The notes under the pieces are model-generated. The model did no database searches and was not told the DNA's origin. It saw only the letters and a program-made list of their open reading frames with translations. A stretch of 64,000 bases of DNA from Sternotherus odoratus (Eukaryota > Chordata > Testudines > Kinosternidae), in contig JAVMKO010000003.1 in assembly GCA_032164245.1 (NCBI GenBank), positions 62,256,390 through 62,320,389 on the forward strand, given 5' to 3'. Both the position numbers and the translations under genes were made by a program. The first letter of the stretch is position 1. The number at the start of each line of letters is the position of its first letter. Positions 10,560-22,700 of the stretch are shown in pieces.

Positions 10560-13200
10560 CTGCACTTGTCTTTTTACTTCCCCTCCTACCCTAATAAGTT
10601 TCCTGCATTGGAGTAGAAGTGGCTGGCACAGGACCCACCTCCACCAGCTTTAAGCCAGTGAGGTGTTCCCTTCTGGGGAGTTCTCTTCTGGCTACTACTT
10701 ATGACCACATTCTATCTAGTCCCTTTGCACCCCCTGTGTGATCTATTCTAAATGGTCTGGATGTCAATAGACAATTTGGCCCAATGTTTTTAAATTGAAT
10801 TCAGTTTGCAAACTGTGACAAGTCCTGTAGCACAGATGGAATGTAAAGGCTCCCTAGCTGTATGATAATAGCTATGGGATCTCCAAACCTAGGGTATTGA
10901 CTAATCAAATTAATTTTAAAATGTTATATTAAATTGCATCAATCCAAGCATTGCAACCTTTGAAGGCACTATTGGTACTTCTGGGAATAATATCACATTC
11001 TCTGATAACACCAATGTACTTGCAGTGTAATATACTTCTTTTCTGAGAGTTCCTGTGGGCAGCAAAGTAATTCAGGATCCATATTTATATACTTATAATT
11101 GCAGAGCGAGATAAACTCAATACAGGGCTCCAAATTTTATATATGTATTTATATTCATATATATATTAATCACCTATCTTTATTATATTATCCACAGCTT
11201 ATATATATCATATACACATTTTTCTCATAAATATATACTATCTGCACATACTAAATCCTCTAAAAAGTTGCATCTTTCCATTGAGCATTCCAGGAGGGTT
11301 TGGAGAGTATGCAAAATCATGTGGAAATCTGTATTATAGTGTATAATGTTGTATAGCCTGTGCCCTGAAGGACCTGCAAAATAAGTAAAGTAATGGCCAG
11401 TGTCTATTAAAAACTAATAACCTTCCTAATTCAGTTTTGAAAACAAAGCAGTATTGGAGATATACCACTCCAACAAACTAAGTCCAATGCTAGAAATTAA
11501 ATGAGAGCTTTTGCATTTCTGTAACTCAAGCTTAGCTGAGCCCAATTTTCCCAGCTGTTGGGAAAATATTTGCTCTGAAACTGAACTCAAAAATGTCATG
11601 TTTATTGCCACAAGCAACTTTTGATTCCTAAGTGATTGTAATAAATGAGTGGATATAAGGACTAATAATGAAAAACCTTAACCAGAGTACCTAAGTGAAA
11701 TGCTACTATTGAAAGAGCAGCATACACATTTATTAGAAGCTTGATTTTTTTTTAAAGGAAAGCCTATCATTGGGTTTAGAAAAAAGAAGAAAGCAGTAAA
11801 TTTAATTAAATAATCTTAATTGAATGAAGTCATAAGAGGACAAGTAGTCACAGGGCCAACTGTAGCCCTTTTGTAAGCCAGTGCAACAATTCCAGGGCAG
11901 ATGCATCCATATACAGCAGGGCTCAGCTGGGCTTGAAGCCTTTATTTTTAATCATTTATTCATAAAAATGACTCCGTTTACAGTACTTGCACACCTAATC
12001 TTATTGCATCTGATATAAACTGACAATTATTAATTGTATAGACAAATCCTTATTGAACATAATTACTCATCAGTAACACTACTGAATCAATTAATCTTAT
12101 GGTATCTCAATTTTAATTTCACGGTTCTACAGCATTAAAAAAAACCCCAAAAAACTGTAACCCACATGGCTATGCTGCGGCATTTGATTTTTTTTTTTAA
12201 GTTCAAACAAAAGGCAGAGAAGCAGTGTAGAGAAAAGATGGATTTTAGTTGGAGTACTCTGCCTTTGCACACATACAGAGAGCACAGCAAGGCCACCTAG
12301 GTAGGAGGGTGCACAGACATCTAGAGGAAGGGTGTACTAGTTACTAAACAGGCTCAGTAACGGTTTCTGAAAATATACTGAAAGTTCTCATTAAGGCCAA
12401 GCAATCTTGCTAGGCCCATACGTGCTCCAGCTGAGCCAACTGGAGATCAGTGGGGAAGATTATAACTATGTCAGTTGGAGTTGTAGGATCAAGAGAGGCA
12501 TCTGCTGTGAAGGCTGCATTATAATAACCGTACCCCTCTGGATATAGACTACGGATTCCCTTCATTGCTAGAAACCACAAAGGCAGTCAACTATTGCCTC
12601 AAGGACTGGCATTGCTGGAGGTGTAGGGATTTTCAGACTGTTGTTTTCCTAAGGTGATTCTGAAACATTTGGAGGTAAAATGAGAGGCTCTCATTTCCTC
12701 AGGTTCACATATTACAAACACACAAATCTATGTTAAAACAACATTAAGATTGCATATTCTAGAACTCTGAAATTAGGAAATGGCAGAATTAAGATTGCCT
12801 AGTGCAACCTTAATTTGGTTCCCTTCTGCATCTGAACTAATACAATCTTCAATTACATTATCAGATACTATTTTTTTTCCAAAGGACCCATCTTATTCAG
12901 TGCACAGAAAGGATGATGCTCAATTAATGAGCAGCTATTTAATATTATGTTTTATCCTCATTGTTCAATATGCAGCATCATGTCTTACTGACTGCACACT
13001 ATTCAAGACCCTGCTATGAAGACAAGGTTATATGGGCAACCTTAGCTATACATTTCCTAGTTTTCAGAAGTTTTAGTTTTGCTCAACTTAATGTTCTGCA
13101 GGAGAACAATATACCACCACAGGACCTTAGCTTTGGGTTAACATAGGGTTTGGGGCCATTTAATAAATTAACATTTTGGGGAGCAAATAACTTGGGAAGC
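10560..13200. other. AT-rich non-coding sequence
   Basis: No gene or clear repeat. It contains TATATA-rich tracts around 11130-11240 and scattered short open frames without domains. Confidence 0.45.
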
Positions 13201-13204
13201 CCTT

Positions 13205-13565
13205 AGCCTAGTGGTTCTTAAAAGGAGTTTTTTCATGGACCACTTGAAAATTGCTGAGGGTCTTGGCAGACCACTTAATGATCTTTCCAAATATTGTTTG
13301 TACCATTAGCTAACTATTGTAAAGTTCTTTGGATAAAAGCACTATATAAAAAAATCTGAATAATAACTAACATTTTTTGTTCTACAAATAAAAGCACACA
13401 ACTCATATTTTAATATCAGTAGTCTTACTTTTCTAATGCAATGGATGTGACCTCTCTCCCCTGCCATGACAGCTCCCGAGCTGGGGCTGGGAAGAAGTGG
13501 GGTGGTGGGTCCCTGGCAGCCACAGCCTTGGAACTGGGGAAAGTTGCCTCTTTCTCTAATTGCCG
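13205..13565. repeat. Possible hAT-related non-autonomous fragment
   Basis: It begins TAGTGGTTCTTAAA, followed by CATGGACCACTTGAAAATTG. GC content rises abruptly from about 13450. This resembles one half of a short hAT-type element that starts with a CAGTGGTTCT-like end. The opposite end is missing, replaced by the 22-bp duplication at 13566-13609. Confidence 0.45.
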
Positions 13566-13609
13566 CAGTCTAAGAAATGTGACTACACAGTCTAAGAAAT
13601 GTGACTACA
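13566..13609. repeat. 22-bp exact tandem duplication
   Basis: Two adjacent identical copies of a 22-bp unit beginning CAGTCTAAGAAATG. Because they are identical, a recent slippage event is likely. Confidence 0.85.
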
Positions 13610-13984
13610 CATGTCGATTTTAGATGACTTAGAATGGTCAGCATCTAAACCAAAGTTGTGATGCAATCTTAACTGTAGTGGCATTTGTGCGCCATATAAT
13701 TTTTGCAAAGCCTGTGTGATGTGAGGTGGCCTTATTAACTCCACTTGACAGTTGGGGGCACAATGAAATTAAGGTGAAAAGCGTCCAATAATTTTGGATG
13801 CCCTATTTGAGAAGATTAGTTCCTATTTGCCCCACTCCCTCTTCGGTATAATGTTATACTAAACATTATAGAGCACTTTCTTCATTCAAAGCACAGCTCC
13901 CATTGTCTTTATTTGCAGCTGTGAGCTCTTTACACCTCTATAAACCAGATCTGAGAGGCTCAATTTGGCCTAGAAAATGGGGAA

Positions 13985-14115
13985 CACACAATTAGTGATC
14001 ACCTGTGAAACATGTGGTTTAAGTGACTTGCCCAGTATCACATAGGAACTCTGTGACAAAGGTAGGGAGAGAATCCAATCCTCAGTCTCTTTGCCCAGCT
14101 AATTCGAGTCTCTCA
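13985..14115 (-). repeat. MIR-like (CORE-SINE) fragment
   Basis: TAAGTGACTTGCCC, then TCACATAGGAACTCTGTGAC and GAGAATCCAATCC, follows the minus-strand order of a MIR-type SINE. It is diverged and has no tRNA-like head of its own that I can see. Confidence 0.5.
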
Positions 14116-15393
14116 CTTCCAGATCACACTACCCATTTCATCCCTATCTCCCAATCCCAGTCTCCCCAAATTTCCCAGGCTCAGAGTTTCAGTTTATTCC
14201 TTTCCCCCACAAGCTTTTTGTCCCAATCGACTGCCAGTGGCCTCCTCCTTATCCCCCCCAGTCTGACTCTTCTGAATTTGAATCAATTGGCTTGCTCTCC
14301 CCACTGCCTTGACGCTGGCAAATAGTACACTGAAAGCACAAGAGAGACAGATTCCCTCTTCTTAGTTCCAGTGCCCAGCCCCATTTCAGCCTTTTGCACC
14401 CAGGATGGAGCAGAAATTGCAGTGAAAGTCTACCTCCGATTCTACAGTCCAGAGAATTTAGCTGTGATGCTCTAACTAATCTTTGAGCATGCGTGAACGG
14501 AGATTTGTCAAAGGCCTATACTTGGCCAAGTTTCAGCAGACTTGCACTGAGACATGAACAGGCACATCCCTAATGCCAAGGCCATCCTCCCACTCCCACC
14601 CCGTAATAAATGTCAAGTCCATGCTCCAAAGCCTGGGACACTAGAGCTTCTCAAAGAAAAGTCTGCCTATATGAAAACAAATTCTGACAACCAATGTAAT
14701 TTGCCCCCATTTCATTCTAAGAAATGACTAAACCATTATGTTGAAACTTTCCTGAAAGAGTCAGACTGAGGCACATACTCAGTATGGAAAATTTCAACCC
14801 ACATGATTAAATTTCAGTAAAGTTATATGAAACTAAAACCAGGATTTTACAATGGGAAGTGTTGGACATCCTGGAGGCAAAGATAGTAATGCAAGTGCAG
14901 TGAATTTCTTTAACTTAAGATTTCTGAAGTCTATTTTCTCAGAGAAGCACAAAATGATAAAAAGCACAAAAACATAAATTAAAGAAACAAAAAGTAATAC
15001 AGTTCCAGTCTCCAACCATTATACCACTACCATCTTAGCGGTCAATCACACAAACACACTAAATCTAATACATCCTCTAACACTTTCACTTCGTAGCCTT
15101 TATCTAAAATTGAATTGATAGTTGTGTGTTAAACTAAAGTGTACCTAGGGAGTGAGCTTAGCTACTGTGGTGCTACAGTTTTCAGATCAATAGGAAGGAA
15201 TTACCCTTTCTGAGTCTCTTAGATTGGGAGACTCTTAGGAGCACTTGGAGAATGACTGCAGTGACCACAAACAAGGGTAGAAATAAAAAATCTTGTTTGT
15301 ATTATAAGTTACACTCACATACACATATAGACAACCAGAGAGAGCTGAAGCAATAGCCAATGCTGTATTTATACTCACATGCCCAAAAATGTT
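14116..15393. other. Non-coding, no recognisable feature
   Basis: No gene, clear repeat or RNA gene seen. The 100-codon open frame ending at 14325 is low-complexity Ser/Pro/Leu. Confidence 0.45.
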
Positions 15394-15396
15394 ATA

Positions 15397-15679
15397 GGGC
15401 TTGTCCTCACTAGGGCGGGGGAAATCAACGGCAGATATGCAACTTCAGCTATGTGAATCACGTAGCTGAAGTTTGCGTATCTGCCGCCGACTTACCGCTT
15501 GTCCCCACGGCGGCGGCAGGCAGCGGCGCGCTCCCCCATCGACTCCAGCTTGCGCCTCCCGGCAAGCTGGAGTTCCGGAGTTGACGGGGCAGCCACAGGC
15601 GATCGATTTATCGCGTCTTAGCAGGACACGATAAATCGCCAGAAGATCGATCCCGGAGCAGCCTTGTGAAGACAAGCCC
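15397..15679. mobile_element. Non-autonomous DNA element with terminal inverted repeats and three hairpins
   Basis: The left end GGGCTTGTCCTCAC and the complement of the right end (GGGCTTGTCTTCAC) match at 13 of 14 positions, and ATA flanks both sides (15394-15396, 15680-15682). Inside are three separate hairpins: 15429-15486 with about 28-bp arms, 15542-15573 with perfect 12-bp arms, and 15604-15638 with perfect 10-bp arms. GC content is far above the surroundings. There is no coding capacity. The superfamily depends on whether the duplication is TA or three bases, which this copy alone cannot settle. The minus-strand open frame here is accidental. Confidence 0.8.
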
Positions 15680-15682
15680 ATA

Positions 15683-16515
15683 GAGTCTGGTGCATCAACA
15701 CCACTCAAAGTGGTGAGAATGCTGGGGCATTCTCAATGAGGTCTTCCCTGTGGGTCTTCCCATCCTCTTCATACTAAGGAATCTCTTTTATCTTCTTGTT
15801 CTGACCACAGGTAGCACCATATGCATGAGGTTTCCAACCTCCTTTTCCTTATCTGTACTTCCACACCCCATACATTTTGGTGTGCCCTGCTTTTCATAGG
15901 TTATTTTAGCTCCCCTTTTTCTTATTAGCATTGTAGTAATGTTTACATAAATATGTTCCCCTAGTAATCTGTGGTCCGATCAGAACATTCTGCGATATTA
16001 TAATCAGGTGTCTTGTGGGCTGGATGAGTACTTTGTGAACTGCTTTCCTGGACCATCACCTACTGGCATATCCTTTACAATAATCCTGTGGTTTTATTGT
16101 CATAGGGTCAGTTTTAGGTCACCCACTCATGTCAAGTCTCCTTAAGTCTGAGGCCTACTGTGGCTAAACTGAAATCTTATAGGCCTTAGCTCATAGGCCT
16201 TTCATTCCAGCCTTCCTTTACTTATATACCCTATACACACTTCTCTTCTAAATCCTTGTCAGTCTTATACGCAAACAACCCTACAGTTTAACTCTTTATT
16301 ATACCATGATTACATAGGAAATAACATACAAGTTAACCATGGCAACAGATAATGCAATTAAATGATAAATGAAATAATAGGCTGCAAATTCAACAATACT
16401 ATCAACTTCAGCGCATGCACCCAAGAACTGAAAATCACATCGCTTCACTATTGAGAATAATGATGTCATCCCAAACTCATGAAATCTCTATACCACACCT
16501 CATCAGAGAAGAAGT
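15683..16515. other. Non-coding, no recognisable feature
   Basis: Ordinary AT-rich sequence. Confidence 0.45.
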
Positions 16516-16519
16516 AACT

Positions 16520-17075
16520 GGATTAGTTGTAGCACCAGAGATTTAGATTAGATATCAGGGAAAATATTGCAGCTATAAAGATTGGTAACTACTGGAATAG
16601 GTTTACAAGAGAGGTTGTGGAATCCCCACCACTGGAGGTTTTTCAGAACAGGTTAGACCAGGGATCGGCAACCTTTGGCATTCAGCCCGCCAGAGTAAGT
16701 CCCCTGGCAGGATGGGACAGATTTGGCCGATCACAGCTCCCACTGGCCGCAGTTCACTGCTACAGGACAATGGGGACCATGGGAAGCGCTGCGGACTGAG
16801 GAATGTGCTGGCCACCGCTTCCTGCAGCCCCCATTGGCCGGGAGCAGTGAACCATGGTGGGTGGGAGCTGCAACCAGCTGAACCTGGGACGCGGCTGGTA
16901 AACAAACTGGCCCAGCCCAAGAGGGGGTTTACCCTGATGGACTGTGTGCCAAAGGTTGCCAGTCTCTGGGTTAGATAAACAACTGTCAGGGATGGTCTAG
17001 GTGTAGTTGGTCCTGCCTTAGTGTGGGGAGATGAGCTAGATGAAGTCCCTTCGAGACCTACATGTTTTCTGTATA
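16520..17075 (+). mobile_element. CR1 LINE 3' end, split by a hAT element
   Basis: The left part (16520-16658) reads GGTTGTGGAATCCCCACC and GGAGGTTTTTCAGAACAGG, the end of CR1 ORF2. The right part (16977-17075) has GATGGTCTAGGTGTAG and GATGAGCTAGATGAAGTCCC, the CR1 3' tail. Joined across the insert they would be continuous, so the CR1 is the older of the two. Confidence 0.75.
16659..16968. mobile_element. Non-autonomous hAT element (310 bp) inside the CR1
   Basis: The ends CAGGGATCGGCAACCTTTGG and (complement of right end) CAGAGACTGGCAACCTTTGG match over nearly their whole length. They are flanked by an 8-bp duplication, GGTTAGAC (16651-16658) and GGTTAGAT (16969-16976), which differ at one base. 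Eight-base duplications and CAGRG-type ends are the hAT signature. The interior is largely self-complementary (CACTGGCCGC / CCATTGGCCG words on opposite arms). Open frames on both strands, including a 169-codon minus-strand one, are shadows of this GC-rich palindrome. Confidence 0.85.
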
Positions 17076-17109
17076 TCTGCTTGAAACTATCGGAGCTGTT
17101 GTGTCCTGA

Positions 17110-18905
17110 CAAATTAAAAAGGGAATGGTTCTTTGTCTGAAAACTGCAAAATTAGGAAACTAAATGTATTGCTAGAACTGATGGAATTATTCATAGTGAA
17201 ATATTTAATAATAAAATTTAGCCATGATTCTCTTGAATCATTTGGAAACAGATCATGATTTTGACAAGTTTGCTCATAATTTTAAGTTATTCAGATATAC
17301 CGTGCAAAGCAATTTCAGGCTATTGATTGCTTACAGAGTACTGAGTCCAAGTAGTGCTTTGGGTATTCAATATTCTTTACCTGCCTGTCAAGATGTATGA
17401 ACGCTTATGTAAGTTATGCGGCCCCAATGCTCAAATCCATCTGAGCTGTGCCCAATGCAGGGGACTCATTTAAAAGATGGGAGGCACACGTGACTTCATG
17501 ACACTTCCATAATTCTGGGGCCAGTCCAAAGTTGCTTCAGTTCCCTGGTTTAGATTACATCGTTGTCAGGACTGCTCTAAAATATACCTGGCTGCAAGAG
17601 ACTATTGGGGAAGCCAGGACAGACATTCTCTGGTCATGCTTCCTTTATCCCTGGCTATGCCCTCTGTGCTGGCAGATATGATGGGCGATGTGAGGAGACT
17701 GACTAGGAGAAGAAAAGAAAGAGATAAGCCAATCACAGCTATTTTTATTGGCTGTGTACAGCACACTTTCCATTCAATTATCTTTTGCCACATTCACACC
17801 AAATAATCTCATTTGGTTAATTACCTCAGTGGCAGTATCAACCAGGAATGACAACAGTCAGTCATCCATGTTACTGGATTGTCAACCAGGTTGGATCATC
17901 AGGTAAGAAAGTGTGCTATCCTGGACATCATCTTGCTATGCACCAGTGTAGTACTAGTCATGTCTGGAACTCATAAAATACATGTTTTTTTATTGTTTGG
18001 AAAAAGGGTTAGAAACATTACAGTGAATATTTTTTATGTATGTGTAATTTCCCACTCTGCATTACTGACTTTAAATCCTGATTAGTGGTTTAACTAAAAT
18101 ATAAATAAAAAAAGAAAAACATGTCTCATCTTTGTGTCTAGTGTAATAACGTGAAGGTTAAACAGAAGGAAATGGTAGATTTTCAATCCTCATTGTGACA
18201 TGATGGGACAGCAGAGGCATCAGGGAGACTTATGCTAAATTCAAGAGATTAAAGTGTCTGGGTTTATCTGGGATTTATGAAATTTTAATCCTGTTTTTTT
18301 TTAATTGGGGAACATAAATCACTGTCACCTGCCCTTGTTTCCATAACGTAGTCTGATCACCTATATCTCATAGCTTACTTTCTTTAAATTGTCTTCCTGG
18401 AACATGTGCTCAGTTAATGACTGTTGATCAGGCAAGTCTAATGGCAACAGATTAGAAGGCTTTACATTTAAATCCCAAAGTAGTTAATCTAATAACTAGT
18501 ATTTTAGTTAAACCAATAATTTAATTGAAGTCAGATTTTCTTTCCTAGGTTCTTTCTGTGCCTTTGAAAAAGCCATGATTTTTTCAAATTATTTGTACAC
18601 TTTTATCTAGCTGTCATTTTAGTTTAAAATGGCACATGGTGAAGTTTTTCTTTAAATCAGGGAAGTAGGACAGGTAAAATTGAAAAATGGGTTCACACAT
18701 TTCCACCAAAGCACAACGTGATGACAAACTGTATCCAAATGAATTCCCAGATTTTTTTTTGCCATTAGAATCCTTCACATAATTGTGTCATCATTTAGCC
18801 ACATTTTAACACCTAGAATTTTAATTTAAAAATAAAAGAAAACCAAAAAAAGTAGGAATGTGAAAAAACTTAATGGACACAGAAAAGACAACAAACCTTC
18901 CATCT
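17110..18905. other. Non-coding, no recognisable feature
   Basis: AT-rich. No gene. The open frame at 17879-18085 has no domain. Confidence 0.45.
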
Positions 18906-18907
18906 TG

Positions 18908-18957
18908 GACCCTGATCCTGCAATGAGAGCCATATAGGTATATCCTTGTACCCTTAT
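18908..18957. repeat. Left arm of a fold-back repeat
   Basis: CCCTGATCCTGCAATGAG at the left, and the CTTATTGCACAATCAAGCCC arm near 19750-19770, look like the two ends of one short palindromic repeat. About 730 bp now separates them. Confidence 0.45.
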
Positions 18958-19690
18958 ATTGACCAATTTATACTAACTAACTATACTAGCATCTATCGAG
19001 CTATGTATCATATTAATAACCTGTATTATACAGACCATATATTTTAGCATGCATTAAGAACAAATATTATAGCAGTTATATTATCTATATTGGCCTATAA
19101 CTTTACTATAATCTTGTTCACTTATGCTAAATATTTCATAACATTTTGGATTAGCTGAAATAAATTTTGATTTAAGTGGATAGGAAAGCTGTGTGGATCA
19201 GGACATATGATTATTTTACTGCAACAACAAGTAGCATGTTATTCTCACAGAATAGTACTGGAATGTCCCAAGGAAGAAGATAGGATATATAATTATTCTA
19301 ACCTCGTACAAACCTAAGAGGTGGAATGCATGTGTTCAGAATAAAGAGATTAGGGATATACCATGGGATCTGGAAAACAGGATAGAAAGCTGATTGGTTA
19401 AATCTAGTTTCAGATTACTTATATAGTACATTTTACTTGTAAACAGATAGGGTATAAAAAATATGGCTTTGGAGGAGTAACTTCGGGAGCACACCTGCTG
19501 CATCAAGTGATTATAACAACATTACATGAACCAGCTTCCCAAAGACTGCTATCATACTGAACCTTTTCCCTGTACTATATTGTTATTGGATTATAACAAT
19601 AAACATGACTGATACTGGTCATTTGGCCTCTTGAATATATTTTGTAATGAACCAAGGTGTGGTCAACAAATGACTATACAATTTATCAAC
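18958..19690 (+). mobile_element. LTR-like insertion, boundaries approximate
   Basis: The insert separates the two arms of a fold-back repeat. It has a TATA-type box (GGGTATAAAAAATATGG, 19450-19466) and an AATAAA hexamer about 150 bp downstream (19600-19605), the arrangement of an LTR R/U5 region on the plus strand. Possible ends are TGACCAAT near 18961 and ATCAACA near 19691. No clean target duplication is seen, so the class is tentative. There is no internal coding region. Confidence 0.45.
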
Positions 19691-19775
19691 ACACATGAAT
19701 CTCATAACCTCAATGGGACTCCCTGTGCATGGAGGACTCCAGCATACCCATCTTATTGCACAATCAAGCCCCTGT
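19691..19775. repeat. Right arm of the split fold-back repeat
   Basis: AACCTCAATGGGACTCCC followed by GCACAATCAAGCCCC. Pairs with the arm at 18908-18957. Confidence 0.4.
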
Positions 19776-22700
19776 AATGGAAAAATTAAGTTACTAAACC
19801 ACTAGTGATGGAGCAAACACCATTATCCAAGAAATATACAGTGGAAATCCTTAATCTCATATAAGAGACCCTGTGAGACTGGCTGAGGATAGAAAAATCC
19901 TCTCCGCGCCCCAACTTTCCATCTCCTTTTTCTCCATTTTTATGTTGCAGAGTGACTCCAATTTGGTTTTTGGGTGGACGGTTGTGGTGGAAAGGGTTGT
20001 TTTTTTTTTTTTAATTTTCTGAGATGCTCAGAAGGTACTAATTCCATATTAAGTAATTAACACAGGGGAAGGGCAGAGAATACGTATAACGAATGTGACT
20101 TTTTTTTACTCTGCAAGCCATGAAGGCACTATAATGATGGCTGTGGTATAAAATCCTCAATACAGTGGGGGTAAAAATAGTGCAGTTACTGGGGGAAAAC
20201 CTTTTTGCTTTGGATTCGAGTCTTCATTAATACTGTTGTACTCTATATAAGTTTGGTTTCTGAAAATACATAAAAACCTGCAAACATCTCACAAAAAGCT
20301 CAGAGAAACATTTAGATTGTGACTTTAGACACAGCCCCAAGCAATGCATAATATGCATAAATCGCATCACCCCAGGAGAAGCTCTGGGAGACACTGTGAT
20401 TCAGTCACTATTCCTCCGCAGCTTTGCTACTTTTGCTCTGGATTGAAGGGTGCCAATATTTTTTCCTGGTCCATATCAACAAAAAGCTACAACACCCCCG
20501 CAGCTGGTCAGTTGTGCTAGAAGGCGAGAGCATGTGTTGACAGGGAAAAATAAGTCTCTGCAAGTCTCTACTCCTCCTCCCCACCTGCTGTAGTAAGCAG
20601 ACATGAGCCATTCTTTCTGCTATGGGCTGAGATCCAAGGTCTGAATAGCTTCAGGTTTCAGGAGAGTTCCTACTCCCTTCTCTGAGTAGATGCCAGAGGT
20701 CACAACGTAGCCCTTAGGATAAATTGTAGGAAAAGATCTGTTAAGGAAAGTCTAACTTCAGCTTAGCTCAATGAAATCATGCCACACAGCACAGACCTTA
20801 AGCTCTTCACTCATTATTGTGCCTAGGTTTCTCCACCATTGCTAAGTAAATGTAATCTTCGCTGTTCATCTTATCATCCAAATAGCAGTTTACTGAAATG
20901 AACAGGTTAAATTAAAAATATGTGAGAATATCTAATGCATATGTGCATTTTGGCAAGAATACACACCAGCTGCAAAGTCTGTTGTGTACAGAGCACAATA
21001 TAGGAAAATAGCCAAGTAAGTAAACATCAGATGAAGGATTATCCTTATTTGTGAGGAATCCAGTCCAGTAGGAATATGAAGCAGGAGTTTCAGCATTAAA
21101 AGTAATGGTGGAGGGCTTCCAGGTGAGCTAAAAGTAAATCTGCCAGTAGTAAGACCTTAACAGCTTAAGGCAAAGTTTCAGCTAAATGAATCAAAAACTC
21201 ACAGTTAAGAAAAACCATTAATATAGAAGGAGAAGCCACAAGATTATAGAAAAAAAGTACTCTCAGATGGTCACACAGAAATCCTAAGAAGGCTCCAGAA
21301 CTTTTAAATCAGACAAAGACCGATATCTGCAACTTGGCCTGCTCATCTTCTTTTCAGCTATCCAATCACAGCCTTTTTTTGATTGCAATCTACCACAATA
21401 CTGAGATTTGCAGCGGATATTGCGACTCAGGAGGTTTGGGTAATTCAGATAAGCATCTAACTTGAGGTACTTAATTTAAACTGAAACTTCTAAGCTTTGC
21501 TTGTTACCAGTCAAAGTTTAAGTTAAGGGGTAGCATTTTCAAGAGTACATAAGTGGTTTAGGAGCCTAGACCCAGATCTTCAAAGGTCTGTGTAATTTTC
21601 ACAAGAAATCACATAAAGGCACCTTGTTACCTGAAGTTCTTCCCCTCTCCCCCATGGATTGGTGGATCCAATGGCCCAAGCTCTGCTCACCTCACCTGAA
21701 GCTCCTACATATGATGGTAGAAGGAGCCCCAACACAACACAGGATGGGTCCCCAGATCCTGCCACCATGTTCCACATCACCCAGGTCTGTTAGGTCAGGG
21801 ATCTTAATGCAACAGCTGAGGAATACCCAGGATTAGGCTCTCATGGTGCAAAGTGCCCCAAGAGTATCACCATTGCATGTGTCTTTTGAGAAACCAGGTC
21901 TACTATCATGTCTGTCTGCAGAATGTGCTGCCACCTCCAGCTATTGAGGCTGGAGTTCTGACTGCTCTTTGTGCATCCAGGACAGGGTATATTTAAATTA
22001 CATCTTTTTTCCCCCCAGCAGTGACCTTTATTGTTGCTTTATTCTAATGCACCTTCACTGACACTATTCCAAATTCAGGATAATGGTGATCAGGGTCACC
22101 ATATTGAGATAGCCTGAAGAGGTCTGGGAGGTCTGGGAGCCAGCTGCCTGCCAACCAAAAGTAGTCCAACTTTGTATCCTTATTCTTGGGCCACCTGCTC
22201 ATCTTCCCTCTTAATCCTAGTCTGGGTGGCAGGGTTTAGCAGCCTCTTATTCATAAAGAGAAGCAGGGTACCTTTTTGCAGAGTACAACTGCTCCCTCTA
22301 TATTTTGTTACCATTATTGTTTGTATTACTATAGCACCTAAAGGAGAGAATGCATTGACCTAGGGACTGTACAAACATATAAAATACCAGTAGCTGAAGA
22401 CCCAGACTGTCACATGGGTGTAATTCATAAACTTGTATGTAAAAAAGTTGAGTGCAGCAGTCTTCCACTCATGCCTCCTAGACCTACCATCTGATAAGAT
22501 GCTCTATCGCTGGCTGGAAAATGAAGAGAAAAAGATTGCAAACATTTTCACGTCCATTTTTCACTGAAATTTTCTGACTAATTCTAGTTAAATCGTGTTT
22601 TCTGAACACCTAGACCGATTTAGAGTGGTGGTTATGGCTAACAGTTTCACAGGATGCCAGCTAAGCAGTTACTAGCAGCATTTAGTGACCAAAAAAATTG

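Noticed and set aside
16603..17112. 169-codon minus frame
   Set aside because: It spans a hAT palindrome and both CR1 flanks, so it crosses three insertion boundaries.
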